Shown: positions 33,165 to 43,076, numbered from the stretch's first letter. The stretch is 64,000 bases of DNA from JACVRW01 sp963811055 (GCA_963811055.1 CAWEPQ010000003.1:62001-126000), one strand, 5' to 3'. Numbers and translations: made by a program. Notes: generated from the sequence alone by a model not told the origin.

Positions 33165-34153
33165 AGAGGAACCCACTGGCGGCCGGCCTGCTGGCCCTGC
33201 TGCTGATGCTGACGGCCTCGTTCACCATCGCCGCGTGCGGCGAGGACGACGAGGAGGGGTCGAGCACGGGCGCGGCCACCGAGACCACAGGTGGCTCGGC
33301 GGCCGCGATCGAGTCCAACCCCGACAACGCGAAGGTCAAGCTGACCATCGGCTCCAAGAACTTCACCGAGCAGAAGGTGCTCGGCGAGATCTACGCCCAG
33401 GGTCTGGCGGCGGCCGGGTACACGGTCGACACGCAGCTCAACCTCGGCGACGAGAAGATCGCGCTGAAGGCGCTCGAGACGGGCGAGATCAGCGCCTACC
33501 CGGAGTACACCGGCACGGCGCTGGGCTCGTTCTTCGGCGTTCCGTCGAACGAGATCCCCAAGGATCCGCAGGCGGCGTACGAGCAGGCCAAGGCCGACTT
33601 CGCCAAGAAGAAGATCACGGCGCTGCCGCCCACGCCGTTCACCAGCTCCAACGAGGTGGGCCTGACCAAGGAGAAGGCCGACGAGCTCGGGGTCACCAAG
33701 ATCTCGGACCTCGAGGGCAAGTCTCAGGACCTGACGCTCTACGGCTCGCCGGAGTGCCGCCAGCGTGAGGACTGCCTGCTCGGTCTGCAGCGCGTCTACG
33801 GACTGAAGTTCAAGAAGTTCGTGCCGGTGGACATCGCGCTGCGCCACGAGGTGCTCGACAAGGGGCAGGCCGACCTGTCGATCGTCTTCACCACCGATCC
33901 GCAGATCAAGCGGAACGGATACGTGCTGCTCGAGGACGACAAGGGCATGTTCCCGCCATACAACTCGATGCTCCTCGTGACCGACGAGACCTACCAGGAG
34001 GCGGGCCTCGACCTGCCCGAGGTGGTCGGGAAGCTCCAGGAGGGGCTCAACGCCGCGGCGATCCAGGAGCTGAACGCCCGGGTGGACATCGACAAGAAGA
34101 CCCCGGAGCAGGTGGCCGGGGAGTACCTGTCGGAGAGCGGCCTGGTCCAGTAG
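33161..34153 (+). CDS. opuCC: betaine/choline-binding lipoprotein (OpuCC type)
   Basis: A 330-residue substrate-binding protein. The N-terminus has a signal peptide with lipobox FTIAAC, so it is membrane-anchored outside the cell. KLTIGSKNFTEQKVLGEIYAQGLAAAG and ISAYPEYTGTALGSFFG are the quaternary-ammonium-binding family motifs; a Ser/Thr/Gly linker separates anchor and domain. A pair of cysteines in SPECRQREDCLLG may form a disulfide. It delivers ligand to the permeases. The operon ends here at a strong hairpin. Confidence 0.92.
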   Translation: MKRNPLAAGLLALLLMLTASFTIAACGEDDEEGSSTGAATETTGGSAAAIESNPDNAKVKLTIGSKNFTEQKVLGEIYAQGLAAAGYTVDTQLNLGDEKIALKALETGEISAYPEYTGTALGSFFGVPSNEIPKDPQAAYEQAKADFAKKKITALPPTPFTSSNEVGLTKEKADELGVTKISDLEGKSQDLTLYGSPECRQREDCLLGLQRVYGLKFKKFVPVDIALRHEVLDKGQADLSIVFTTDPQIKRNGYVLLEDDKGMFPPYNSMLLVTDETYQEAGLDLPEVVGKLQEGLNAAAIQELNARVDIDKKTPEQVAGEYLSESGLVQ

Positions 34154-34174
34154 CGCCGGCAGTATCGGAGTCTC

Positions 34175-34202
34175 GCGGGGCGGTCCCTTGGGGCCGCCCC
34201 GC
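34175..34202 (+). terminator. intrinsic terminator of the OpuC operon
   Basis: GCGGGGCGG (34175-34183) and CCGCCCCGC (34194-34202) form a perfect 9-bp stem with a 10-nt loop, followed by TTCGTTCT. It starts 21 bp after the opuCC stop. Confidence 0.75.
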
Positions 34203-34213
34203 TTCGTTCTGGA

Positions 34214-34219
34214 TAGCGT
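34214..34219 (+). promoter_or_regulatory. -10 element of the DUF1152 gene
   Basis: TAGCGT, 7 nt before ATG 34227, leaderless geometry; directly behind the operon terminator. Confidence 0.5.
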
Positions 34220-34226
34220 CAGGCCC

Positions 34227-35195
34227 ATGGACGCCGAACGACTGCTGTCGGAGGCCCGCCGCCCGCTGTGCATCGGGATCGGTGGAGGCGGCGACGTGGT
34301 GGGGGCGCTGGCCACCGGGGAGGCGTGCCGGCTCTACGCCGGGGCGCATCCGGTGCTGGGCGGCGTCACGTGGGAGCGCCGGCCGATCGATCCGCTGCCC
34401 GGTCCGCGCGGCGCCGCGGAGATCGCGGACGCCGAGGAGCTGGCCCCCGGGGTGCTCCGCGCCGGCGCCGCGACACGGGTCCGGTCCAGCGGCGTGCGCT
34501 TCGCGGAGTCGCGGATGGCCGAGTTCCTGGGCGAGCCCACGGTGCTCGTGGACGTGAACCGCGGCACTCCGACCGTGGCGCGCGGGCTGGCGCAGGCGGT
34601 CGAGCGCCTCGAGTGCGACCTGCTCGTGCTCGTGGACGTGGGCGGCGACGCCCTGGCCCACGGCGACGAGCCAGGCCTCGCCAGCCCGCTCTGCGACGCG
34701 GTGATGCTCGCCGCGGGGGCGGTGCTCGCCGGCGAGGGATCGGTGCCGGTGCTCGCCGCGGTGTTCGGGATCGGCTGCGACGGCGAGCTCACCCCCTCGG
34801 AGGTGCTGGCGAGGCTGGCGGAGGTGGCGGCGGCGGGCGGCCTGGCCGGCGCGCGCGGGCTCACCGAGCCGGTGGTGGAGCGCCTCGACGCCGCGGTGGC
34901 GGCGGTGCCCACCGAGGCGAGCGCGCAGGCGCTGCGCTGCTTCCGCGGGGAGCTGGGCGAGACGGCCATCCGCGAGGGCCGGCGCGCTGTGCAGCTGTCG
35001 CCGGTGGGCGCGATGACCGTGTACCTGGACCCCGTTGTGGCCGTGAGCTCGGCCGCCAGGCTGGCCGCCGCCGTGCGCGACTGCCCCGACCTCGAGGCCG
35101 GGAACCAGGCTCTGAGCGCGCTGGGGGTGCGCACCGAGCTCGACTGGGAGCGTGAGGCGGCGCACACAGGCTCGCCCCCTTTGCCGCCACACTAG
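34227..35195 (+). CDS. DUF1152 family protein
   Basis: A 322-residue protein. GIGGGGDVVGALATGEACRL near residue 20 and VLGGVTWERRPIDPLPGPR match DUF1152, which has a Rossmann-like Gly-rich N-terminus; VLVDVGGDALAHGDEPGLASPLCDAVML is the second conserved block. Function is not established. ATG 34227 is set by the upstream element. It stands alone between the betaine operon and a GNAT gene, and its last residues are Pro-rich. Confidence 0.8.
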   Translation: MDAERLLSEARRPLCIGIGGGGDVVGALATGEACRLYAGAHPVLGGVTWERRPIDPLPGPRGAAEIADAEELAPGVLRAGAATRVRSSGVRFAESRMAEFLGEPTVLVDVNRGTPTVARGLAQAVERLECDLLVLVDVGGDALAHGDEPGLASPLCDAVMLAAGAVLAGEGSVPVLAAVFGIGCDGELTPSEVLARLAEVAAAGGLAGARGLTEPVVERLDAAVAAVPTEASAQALRCFRGELGETAIREGRRAVQLSPVGAMTVYLDPVVAVSSAARLAAAVRDCPDLEAGNQALSALGVRTELDWEREAAHTGSPPLPPH

Positions 35196-35199
35196 GAAT

Positions 35200-35708
35200 G
35201 TGCTCAAGCGGCTTCCAGATGGCAGTCCGATCCTGATCAGGCCGATCCGGCCGGACGACAAGCGGATGCTCGCAGCAGGGGCTTCACAACCTCTCGGAAG
35301 CGAGCATTCAGCGCCGCTTCCTGAGTCCCAAGCCGAGCTTCAGCCGCGCCGAGCTGCGCTACCTGACCGAGGTGGACGGGCGCAATCACATGGCGCTGGT
35401 GGCCGAGCGGCCGAACGGCGCCGCCCGCGCCCTGGTGGGAGTGGCCCGCTACGTGCGGCTCGCCGACGACCCCGAGGCCGCCGAGGTGGCCGTGGTGGTG
35501 GCCGACCAGTGGCAGGGCCACGGAATCGGCACGCTCCTCGTGGACGAGCTGGCCCCGCGCGCCCGGGCGCGCGGCATCCGCCGCTTCACGGCCACGATGG
35601 CGAGCGACAACAGGCCGGCCCACCGGCTGTTCGAGAAGCTGGCCCGCCACGCCGAGGAGCACCGCCACGGCGCGGTGACCGAGCTCGGTCTCGGACCTCG
35701 CTGCTTAG
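35200..35708 (+). CDS. GNAT family acetyltransferase (frameshifted)
   Basis: About 168 residues. Starting MLKRLPDGSPILIRPIRPDDK, the gene changes frame at the G run 35278-35281: removing one G gives LAAGLHNLSEASIQRRFLS and then the GNAT core AEVAVVVADQWQGHGIGTLLVDELA with the acetyl-CoA loop QWQGHGIG, and MASDNRPAHRLFEKLA. A second base removed near 35685-35698 gives the end TELVSDLAA and a TAG at 35706-35708, only 8 bp from the convergent korB stop. Resembles the GNAT domains of Pat-type protein acetyltransferases. The start is uncertain because no good ribosome site is visible. Confidence 0.72.
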
Positions 35709-35716
35709 GCGCAGCC

Positions 35717-36749
35717 TCAGGCCACGGTCCAGGTATCGCCCGAGCGGAGGAGCTTCTCCAGCTCGTCGATCCCCACGCCGGCGCGCGTCTGCTCGAGCTC
35801 GAGCGCCAGCTCCTCTCCGTAGACCGGCCGCTCGATGTCGCGGAACACGCCGATCGGGGTCGGGCCCGGTGGGATGCCTGGCCAGGTGGGCCAGCTCGAA
35901 GGCCAGGCTCGGCTCCTGGCGGTGGGCGTCGTGCACGAGCAGAGCGCCCTCCCCCACGTCGGCCACCTCGACCAGCTCGAGCCGGCCGTCGGCTCCGCGC
36001 GCCACGCCGCGCTCGGCGTCCGCGCCGAACCGGATCGGCTTGCCGTGCTCCAGCCGGATCTGGTTCAGCTCGCGCTGTCCCTTGGCGCGCACCGCGTCGA
36101 AGGCGCCGTCGTTGAACACGTTGCAGTTCTGGTAGATCTCGACGATCGAGGCGCCCTGGTGCGCGGCGGCGGCCCGCAGCGTCTCGGCCAGGTGCGCCTT
36201 GTCGGTGTCGACCGTGCGCGCCACGAACGTGGCCTCGGCGCCCAGCGCCAGCGCCACCGGGTTGAAGGGGTGGTCCTGGGAGCCGAAGGGCGTGGACTTC
36301 GTGACCTTGCCCTCCTCGCTCGTGGGCGAGTACTGGCCCTTCGTGAGGCCGTAGATCTGGTTGTTGAACAGCAGGATCTTGAGCGGCACGTTGCGGCGCA
36401 GGGCGTGGATCAGGTGGTTGCCGCCGATCGACAGCGCGTCGCCGTCGCCGCTCACCACCCACACCGAGAGGTCCGGCCGCGAGGTGGCCACACCGGTGGC
36501 CAGCGCCGGGGCGCGGCCGTGGATGCCGTGCATCCCGTAGGTGTCCATGTAGTAGACGAAGCGGCCCGCGCAGCCGATGCCGGTCACGAACACGATCCGG
36601 TCCGGCGGGATCCCCAGCTCCGGCATGAACGACTGCACCGAGGCGAGCACGGCGTAGTCGCCGCAGCCCGGGCACCAGCGCGTCTCCTGGTCGGAGGAGA
36701 AGTCAGCCTTGGTGAGCGGCGCGCCGCCGCCGTGGCTGTTTCCGCTCAC
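35717..36749 (-). CDS. korB: 2-oxoacid:ferredoxin oxidoreductase beta subunit KorB (frameshifted)
   Basis: About 344 residues. The TPP-binding subunit has RWCPGCGDYAVLA and TGIGCAGRFVYYMDTYG cysteine motifs and the thiamine-diphosphate site WVVSGDGDALSIGGNHLIHALRRN. It catalyses CoA-dependent decarboxylation of 2-oxoglutarate (or pyruvate) with ferredoxin. After HPTGPDP the frame breaks; removing one G at 35857-35860 restores PIGVFRDIERPVYGEELAL and the end SGDTWTVA. The GTG at 36749 overlaps the korA stop (GTGA). Confidence 0.9.
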
Positions 36750-38606
36750 GTCCCCGTTGACGAGCCGCCCACGCGCGCCAGGATCTGCTCGATCACGTCG
36801 CGCGTGAAGATCGGCAGCCCGTCGACCTTGGTGTAGCTCTCGCAGTCCACCAGGAACTCGCGCCCGCAGGATCTTGACCAGCTGGCCCATGTTCATCTCG
36901 GGCACGAGCACGCGCTCGTAGGAGCGCAGCACCTCACCGAGGTTGGGCGGCAGCGGGTTGAGGTGGCGGATGTGCGCCGCGGCCACGCTCACGCCCTGCT
37001 CGCGCCGTACCCGCCGCGCCGCGCCCTGGATCGCGCCGTAGCTCGACCCCCAGCCGAGCACCAGCAGCGTCGCCTCGCCGTCGGGGTCGTCCACCTCGAG
37101 GTCGGGCACCTCCACGCGCGCGATGCGCTCGGCGCGGAGCCGGGTCATGTGGTCGTGGTTCTCGGGCGAGTAGGAGATGTTGCCGCTGCCGTCCTCCTTC
37201 TCGAGACCGCCGATCCGGTGGCGCAGGCCCGGTGTGCCGGGCACCGCCCACGGCCGCGCGAGCAGCTCATCGCGCAGGTAGGGCATGAAGGCGCCGTCCT
37301 GGTTGGGGCCGGTGGCGAAGCCGGGGTCGATGTCCGGCAGCTCGTGCACGTCCGGCAGGAGCCAGGGCTCGGAGGAGTTGGCCAGGAACGTGTCCGAGAG
37401 CAGGATCACCGGGGTCCGGTGCCGGATCGCGATGCGCGCGGCCTCGATGCCGGAGTGGAAGCAGTCCGAGGGCGTGCAGGGCGCGATCACCGGCAGCGGC
37501 GACTCGCCGTGGCGCCCGTACAGGGCGGAGAGCAGGTCGGCCGCCTCGGTCTTGGTGGGCATCCCGGTGGACGGCCCGGCGCGCTGCACGTCGATCACGA
37601 GCAGCGGCAGCTCCATCGCCACGGCCAACCCGATCGTCTCGGACTTGAGGTCCATCCCCGGCCCGCTCGTGGCGGTCACCCCGAGCTGGCCGGCGAACGC
37701 GGCGCCGAGCGCCATGCTGGCCGCGGCGATCTCGTCCTCGGCCTGGATCGTGCGCACCCCGAGGCGGCGATAGCGCGACAGCGCGTGCAGCAGCTCGGAG
37801 GCCGGGGTGATCGGGTAGCTGGCGTAGAAGAGGCCGAGCCCGGACTTGACGCCCGCCGCGATCAGGCCGTACGCGAGGGCCTGGGTGCCGTTCACGTTGC
37901 GGTAGATGCCGGGTGGCGCCGGCGCCGGCGCCACCTCGTAGGTCACCGCGATCAGCTCGGCGGTTTCCCCGAAGTTGTATCCCGCCCGGAAGGCGGCCAG
38001 GTTGGCGTCGCGCACCGGCGGGTCGTGCTCGAACTTCTTGGTGATCCAGTCCACGCTGGGCTCGGTGGGGCGCCCGTACATGAACGACACGAGGCCGAGC
38101 GCGAAGACGTTCTTGCAGCGGGCGGCGTCGCGCGGGGTGATGCCCTCGATGTGCTCGGTGGCGCGGACGGTCATGCTCGTCATGGGCACCCGGAAGACCT
38201 GGAAGCCGTCGAGCGTGTCGTCCTCGAGCGGGTCCGCGTCGTAGCCGGCCTTGCGCAGGTTGTGGCTCGTGAACCCGTCCTCGTTGAGGATCACGGTGCC
38301 GCCCTTCTCGACGTTGGCGAGGTTCGTGATCAGGGCGGCCGGGTTCATGGCCACGAGCACGTTCGGGTGGTCGCCCGGCGTGAGGATGTCGCGCGAGGCG
38401 AAGTGGATCTGGAAGGCGGAGACCCCGTGCGGGGTGCCGGCCGGGGCGCGGATCTCGGCGGGGAAGTCCGGGAGCGTCGCCAGGTCGTTCCCCACCATCG
38501 CCGTGGCGTCGGTGAAGCGGCTGCCCGTGAGCTGCATCCCATCGCCGGAGTCCCCGGCGAACCGGACCACGACTCGATCCTTCTTCTCGACTGTCCTTCG
38601 TTCCAC
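36746..38606 (-). CDS. korA: 2-oxoacid:ferredoxin oxidoreductase alpha subunit KorA (frameshifted)
   Basis: About 620 residues of a gamma-alpha fused subunit. The gamma part opens with VVVRFAGDSGDGMQLTGSRF and contains PAEIRAPAGTPHGVSAFQIH; the alpha part has ASYPITPASELLHALS and QAEDEIAAASMALGAAFAG. The frame breaks after MNMGQLVKILR: removing one base at 36863-36865 gives EFLVDCESYTKVDGLPIF and the end at 36746. GTG 38606 was used; TAGACT 15 nt upstream (38622-38627) may be its promoter. Works with KorB in the TCA cycle as an alternative to 2-oxoglutarate dehydrogenase. Confidence 0.92.
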
Positions 38607-38645
38607 GGGCGCGGAGTGTCGAGTCTAGACCCCGGCGCGGCCGGG

Positions 38646-40103
38646 CTACCCCGCTTTGAGGCGGACCACGGGCGGAGGCCGCCAGCGGCGCTTGAGCACC
38701 GAGCTGCGCGGCTCGTAGACCCGCATGATCATGCGGAACCGCCCCTTGGGAGCAGGCAGCCAGTTGGCGGCTGCGGCACCCGCCGGCCGGGCGTTCTGGA
38801 GCGTGAGCGTGAGCGAGCCGTCGCGGCCGCGGCGCAGTCCGGGGGTGCGGTCACCGATCGCGTAGCGGCGCGCCGCGTTGGGGTGGAGGTAGCCGTCGCT
38901 CTCGTACATCGTGATCGACCAGAAGGCGTCAGCCGGCGGCAGCTTGCCGCGCGCGAAGCGGAGCCGGTAGCGATGGCGGCCGGTCAGGGGGCGCCCGCCG
39001 CTGTCCGTGACGGCCGACGGGTAGACGGTCTCGGGCGCCGTGTTGGCGCCCAGGGCAAACCGGGCGATGACCGCGCGCCCGAGGTAGTTGCGTCCGTAGT
39101 CGCCGATGTAGCCGAGCGACACCAGCCAGCCGTTGTTGCGCACACGGCTGTACGCGTTCACCTGCGCCACGGCGCGGGTGACCAGCCGCGGCCCGGCCCT
39201 GGCCCCCGCGAGGAGGGCGGCACGGACCGCGCCCTTGGCCTGGGTCGAGGGAGTGAGCCCCGCGCCGATCCCGACCTTGCGGAAGGCGCGCAGGGCGCAG
39301 GCGTCGGCCTTCGGCGGCGGGTTGGCGGCCAGCGCCTCGCCCAGCTGGTCGAAGTACGCGAGGCCCTTGGGCAGCACGAGCTGGTTCTGCTGCGGCGGGA
39401 AGGCCGGCAGAACGATCGGGTTGGCGCGCTGGCCGGCCGACCAGGCCGCCAGCGGCGTGAGCCGGTACTCGCGCATCAGGTCGGTGACCGGCACGAGGTC
39501 GGCGGCGTCGTTCACGAGCGTGCGGCCGATCAGCCAGATCAGGTTGGTGGGGCTCTGGATGCGCTCGACGCCGGCGGGCAGCGTCCCCGAGTACCCGGGC
39601 GGCACGAGCGCGTAGGACCCGGGCTTGGTGCCGGTGGTGCGCCGGCCCACGTACGAGAACGTGTTCGAGTACGCGTCCATGAACTGGAGCACGTAGTAGC
39701 GCCCGCGTGTGTCGGGCACGTCCACCACGAGCGGCCCATCGGAGAGGTCGATCTGCCCGACCGTGTAGGTGGTGTCCACGTTGGGGGCCACCACGGTGCG
39801 CACCTGCGGCTCCACCAGCTGGGCGATGCTGACGATCGAGTTGCGCGGGAAGCGCGGCACCGTGTTGCGCACGCTCAGCGGCGCCAGGCCGTACACCCAG
39901 GCCGCGACCCCGGTCGAGTACGCCCGTCTGGCCTTGGCCCCGTCGTAGCGGCGCTCGGCCCGGGCCAGAGCGGCGGCCTCGAAGCCGCGCAGGTCGGCCG
40001 CGCTCGTGCCGAGGGCGCAGCCCGGGACCGCCGGCGAGGCGGCCTGAGCGGCAGCCGGAGCGGCCGCCGAGAGAACCAATGCGAGGACGAGCAGTCGGCG
40101 CAC
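38646..40103 (-). CDS. exported DUF1254/DUF1214 protein
   Basis: A 485-residue protein with a signal peptide (MRRLLVLALVLSAAAPAAAQA). The DUF1254 domain has TVVAPNVDTTYTVGQIDLSDGPLVVDVPD and GRYYVLQFMDAYSNTFSYVG; the DUF1214 domain near the end has DAFWSITMYESDGYL and WLPAPKGRFRMIMRVYEP. The function of the family is not known. GTG 40103 has TAGACT 8 nt upstream (40112-40117), and the shorter start gives the clean signal peptide. It diverges from the transhydrogenase operon. Confidence 0.85.
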   Translation of the reverse strand: MRRLLVLALVLSAAAPAAAQAASPAVPGCALGTSAADLRGFEAAALARAERRYDGAKARRAYSTGVAAWVYGLAPLSVRNTVPRFPRNSIVSIAQLVEPQVRTVVAPNVDTTYTVGQIDLSDGPLVVDVPDTRGRYYVLQFMDAYSNTFSYVGRRTTGTKPGSYALVPPGYSGTLPAGVERIQSPTNLIWLIGRTLVNDAADLVPVTDLMREYRLTPLAAWSAGQRANPIVLPAFPPQQNQLVLPKGLAYFDQLGEALAANPPPKADACALRAFRKVGIGAGLTPSTQAKGAVRAALLAGARAGPRLVTRAVAQVNAYSRVRNNGWLVSLGYIGDYGRNYLGRAVIARFALGANTAPETVYPSAVTDSGGRPLTGRHRYRLRFARGKLPPADAFWSITMYESDGYLHPNAARRYAIGDRTPGLRRGRDGSLTLTLQNARPAGAAAANWLPAPKGRFRMIMRVYEPRSSVLKRRWRPPPVVRLKAG

Positions 40104-40198
40104 GAGCGGGCAGTCTATGTGCCTTCCCGCGCCACGGCGCACGCGGGGCACCGCTCGACTACCCTTTCGCGCCCCCTGGCTGCCCCAACGCCCCACAG

Positions 40199-41317
40199 AT
40201 GAAGGTCTCGGTACCGAAGGAGCAGGCCGAGGGCGAGCGCCGCGTCGCGCTCGTGCCCGAGGCGGTTCAGCGACTCGCCAAGGGCGGGATCGACGTCGTG
40301 GTCGAGTCCGGCGCGGGCGCGGAGGCTCATCAGCCCGACGCCGCCTACGAGGAGGCGGGAGCCACGATCGGCGAGGGCTTCGGCGGCGACGTGGTGGCCA
40401 AGGTGGCCCCGCCGTCGCCCGAGGAGATCGCCCGGCTGGGGCGCGGTTCGGTGCTCATCGGCTTCCTCAACCCGCTCGGCGGCGGCGACACGGTTCCCGC
40501 CCTGGCCGGCGCCGGGGTCACGAGCTTCGCCATGGAGGCGATCCCGCGGATCACGCGCGCCCAGTCGATGGACGCGCTCTCCTCCCAGGCCACGGTCAGC
40601 GGCTACCGCGCCGGGCTGATGGCGGCGCAGGAGCTTCCGCGCTTCTTCCCGATGCTCACCACCGCGGCGGGCACGGTGCGCCCCGCCAAGGTCCTGGTGC
40701 TCGGCGCCGGCGTGGCCGGCCTCCAGGCGATCGCCACCGTGCGCCGGCTCGGCGCCGTGGTGCAGGCCTTCGACGTGCGCTCCGCCGTGAAGGAGCAGAT
40801 CGAGTCGCTGGGCGCGCGCTTCGTGGAGCTGGACATGGGCCTCGAGGACGCCGAGGCCGCCGGCGGCTACGCCCGCGCGCTCACCGAGGAGGAGCAGCAG
40901 CGCCAGCGCGAGCTGCTGGCCGAGGTGATCGGCCAGGTGGACGCCGTGATCTCCACCGCCGCCGTTCCCGGGCGGCGCGCCCCGCTGCTCGTGACCGAGC
41001 AGGCGGTCAAGAACATGAAGCCCGGCTCCGTGGTGATCGACCTGGCCGCCGAGACCGGAGGCAACTGCGAGCTCACCGAGCCGGGCCAGACGGTGGTCAA
41101 GGAGGACGTGACGATCATCGGCCCGATCGGGCTGGCGTCGTCGATGCCGGACCACGCCTCGAGCCTCTACGCCCGCAACGTGACCTCGCTGCTCGAGCTG
41201 ATGGTCAAGGAGGGCGAGCTGACGCTGGACTTCGAGGACGAGGTGATCGCGGGCGCCTGCATCACCCGTGACGGCGAGATCGTGCACGAGGGCGCCAAGA
41301 AGGCGGCGGAGAGCTGA
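40199..41317 (+). CDS. pntAA: NAD(P) transhydrogenase alpha subunit 1 (PntAA)
   Basis: A 372-residue NAD(H)-binding component (domain I) of the proton-translocating transhydrogenase. KVSVPKEQAEGERRVALVPEAVQRL opens the alanine-dehydrogenase-like fold; TTAAGTVRPAKVLVLGAGVAGLQAIATVRRLGA holds the dinucleotide loop; RSAVKEQIESLGA follows. The three-gene split (domain I, small membrane subunit, PntB) is like Rhodospirillum rubrum. ATG 40199 lacks a clear ribosome site; TACCCT 33 nt upstream could be the promoter. Confidence 0.93.
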   Translation: MKVSVPKEQAEGERRVALVPEAVQRLAKGGIDVVVESGAGAEAHQPDAAYEEAGATIGEGFGGDVVAKVAPPSPEEIARLGRGSVLIGFLNPLGGGDTVPALAGAGVTSFAMEAIPRITRAQSMDALSSQATVSGYRAGLMAAQELPRFFPMLTTAAGTVRPAKVLVLGAGVAGLQAIATVRRLGAVVQAFDVRSAVKEQIESLGARFVELDMGLEDAEAAGGYARALTEEEQQRQRELLAEVIGQVDAVISTAAVPGRRAPLLVTEQAVKNMKPGSVVIDLAAETGGNCELTEPGQTVVKEDVTIIGPIGLASSMPDHASSLYARNVTSLLELMVKEGELTLDFEDEVIAGACITRDGEIVHEGAKKAAES

Positions 41318-41619
41318 TGGATCTGATTACGGAACTGACCATCCTCGTGCTCGCCGGGTTCGTGGGCCTCGAGGTGATCTCGAAGGTGCCCAACACCCTG
41401 CACACCCCGCTGATGTCGGCCACCAACGCGATCCACGGGATCGTCCTGCTCGGCGGAATTCTGCTGATCGGCGAGGCCGACGGCGCCTTCAACAAGCTCC
41501 TGTGCGTGATCGCGATCGCGTTCGGCACGATCAACGTGGTCGGCGGCTTCCTCGTGACCGACCGGATGCTCGAGATGTTCAAGCGCCGGCCGGAGCCCAA
41601 GAAGGACCCCAAGCCGTGA
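41317..41619 (+). CDS. pntAB: NAD(P) transhydrogenase alpha subunit 2 (PntAB)
   Basis: A 100-residue membrane subunit (part of domain II). Three helices (LTILVLAGFVGLEVIS, TNAIHGIVLLGGILLIG, LCVIAIAFGTINVVGGFLVTDRML) and the family motif TPLMSATNAIHGI near residue 32 identify it. It couples hydride transfer to proton movement with PntB. It overlaps PntAA by one base (TGATG) and PntB by 4. Confidence 0.93.
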   Translation: MDLITELTILVLAGFVGLEVISKVPNTLHTPLMSATNAIHGIVLLGGILLIGEADGAFNKLLCVIAIAFGTINVVGGFLVTDRMLEMFKRRPEPKKDPKP

Positions 41620-43019
41620 CCACCGGCGCCTTCTCGCTCCAGGACCCGGACTTCATCCGGGTCTGTTACATCGTCGCGTTCTCGCTGTTCATCATCGGCC
41701 TGCGGATGCTCAACCATCCGAGCAGCGCGCGGCGCGGGAACATCGTCGCGGCGGTAGGCATGGCGGTGGCCGTGGGCGCCACGCTGCTGGACGAGAGCGT
41801 GGGCGACTACGGGCTGATCGCGCTCGGCATCGTGCTCGGGACCGCGGTGGGCGTACCGGCGGCGCGCAGCGTGAAGATGACCGCGATGCCGCAGATGGTG
41901 GCGCTGTTCAACGGCGTCGGCGGCGGCGCGGTGGCACTGATCGCGTGGGCGGAGTTCCGCGACTCGGGAGGCGACCTCCCAACCGACGTGATCATTCCGC
42001 TGGTCTTCGCGGCCATCGTCGGGTCGGTGTCCTTCTGGGGCTCGAACATCGCGTTCGGCAAGCTCCAGGAGATCCTCCCCGGCCGCCCGATCCAGCTGCC
42101 GGGGCAGCAGTTCATCAACGCGCTGCTTGCGATCGTGGCCGTGGGCGCCGCCGTGGCGATCGCGGCCGGCGCCGAGTCGGAGGGGCTGTTCATCCTGCTG
42201 CTGGTAGCGGCGGGCCTCCTCGGCAACATGTTCGTGCTCCCGATCGGCGGCGCGGACATGCCGGTCGTGATCTCGCTGCTCAACGCACTGACCGGCCTGT
42301 CGGCGGCCGCGGCGGGCATCGCGCTCGACAACGTGGCGCTGATCGTGGGCGGGATCATCGTCGGCGCGTCCGGCTCGATCCTCACCAACCTCATGGCGAC
42401 CGCCATGAACCGGTCGATCCCCAACATCATCGCCGGCGGCTTCGGCGGCGTGTCGGTGTCGATCGGCGACGCGGACGGCGAGCAGAAGCCGGTGCGCTCC
42501 ACCGACGCGGCCGACGTGGCGATCCAGCTGGCCTACGCCGACAAGGTCGTGGTGGCGCCCGGCTATGGCATGGCCGTGGCGCAGGCCCAGCACACCGTGC
42601 GCGAGCTGGCCGACGAGCTCGAGAAGCGCGGCGTGCGCGTGGACTACGCGATCCACCCGGTGGCGGGGCGCATGCCCGGGCACATGAACGTGCTGCTGGC
42701 CGAGGCCGACGTGCCCTACGACCATCTCAAGGAGATGGACGAGATCAACCCCGAGTTCCCCGAGACGGACGTGGCGCTGGTGATCGGCGCGAACGACGTG
42801 ACCAACCCGGCCGCCCGCACCCAGGAGAACTCCCCGATCTACGGGATGCCGATCCTCGACGTGGACAAGGCCGGCCAGGTGATCGTGCTCAAGCGCTCGA
42901 TGAACACCGGCTTCGCGGGGATCGACAACCCGCTCTTCTACAACGAGAACACCGCGCTCCTGTTCGGCGACGCCAAGAAGTCCGTGGCAGCTGTACTCGC
43001 CGCGGTGAAGGAGCTGTAG
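41616..43019 (+). CDS. pntB: NAD(P) transhydrogenase beta subunit (PntB)
   Basis: A 467-residue membrane protein with about nine helices followed by the NADP(H)-binding domain III (ADKVVVAPGYGMAVAQAQHTVRELAD, and VIGANDVTNPAARTQENSPIYGMPIL). It exchanges hydride with PntAA and pumps protons, making NADPH at the expense of the proton gradient. GTG 41616 overlaps the PntAB stop (GTGA). The operon ends at a palindromic repeat just after the stop. Confidence 0.93.
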   Translation: MTTGAFSLQDPDFIRVCYIVAFSLFIIGLRMLNHPSSARRGNIVAAVGMAVAVGATLLDESVGDYGLIALGIVLGTAVGVPAARSVKMTAMPQMVALFNGVGGGAVALIAWAEFRDSGGDLPTDVIIPLVFAAIVGSVSFWGSNIAFGKLQEILPGRPIQLPGQQFINALLAIVAVGAAVAIAAGAESEGLFILLLVAAGLLGNMFVLPIGGADMPVVISLLNALTGLSAAAAGIALDNVALIVGGIIVGASGSILTNLMATAMNRSIPNIIAGGFGGVSVSIGDADGEQKPVRSTDAADVAIQLAYADKVVVAPGYGMAVAQAQHTVRELADELEKRGVRVDYAIHPVAGRMPGHMNVLLAEADVPYDHLKEMDEINPEFPETDVALVIGANDVTNPAARTQENSPIYGMPILDVDKAGQVIVLKRSMNTGFAGIDNPLFYNENTALLFGDAKKSVAAVLAAVKEL

Positions 43020-43020
43020 G

Positions 43021-43056
43021 GGCGAAGCACGCGGCTCGGCCGCGTGCGCACGCATG
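43021..43056 (+). repeat. 36-bp palindromic repeat, copy 2
   Basis: Stem arms GCACGCGGC (43027-43035) and GCCGCGTGC (43039-43047), loop TCG, flanks GGCGAA and GCACGCATG. It starts 2 nt after the pntB stop and may serve as its terminator. The stem differs from copies 1 and 3 by paired changes. Confidence 0.7.
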
Positions 43057-43076
43057 CAATCCGCGCAGCAGCGCCC

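Noticed and set aside
35193..35198. TAGGAA as a -10 element for the GNAT gene
   Set aside because: It ends one base before GTG 35200, too close for a transcription start, and lacks the final T.
1603..36865. Programmed ribosomal frameshifting as an explanation for the frame breaks
   Set aside because: Sites lack a common slippery heptamer, occur in both directions (extra and missing base) and hit unrelated genes; base errors explain them better.
36963..40202. Open frame of 1079 codons on the plus strand
   Set aside because: It is antisense to korA and the DUF1254 gene, is Arg/Ala/His-rich and shows no family motif. High GC lowers stop frequency.
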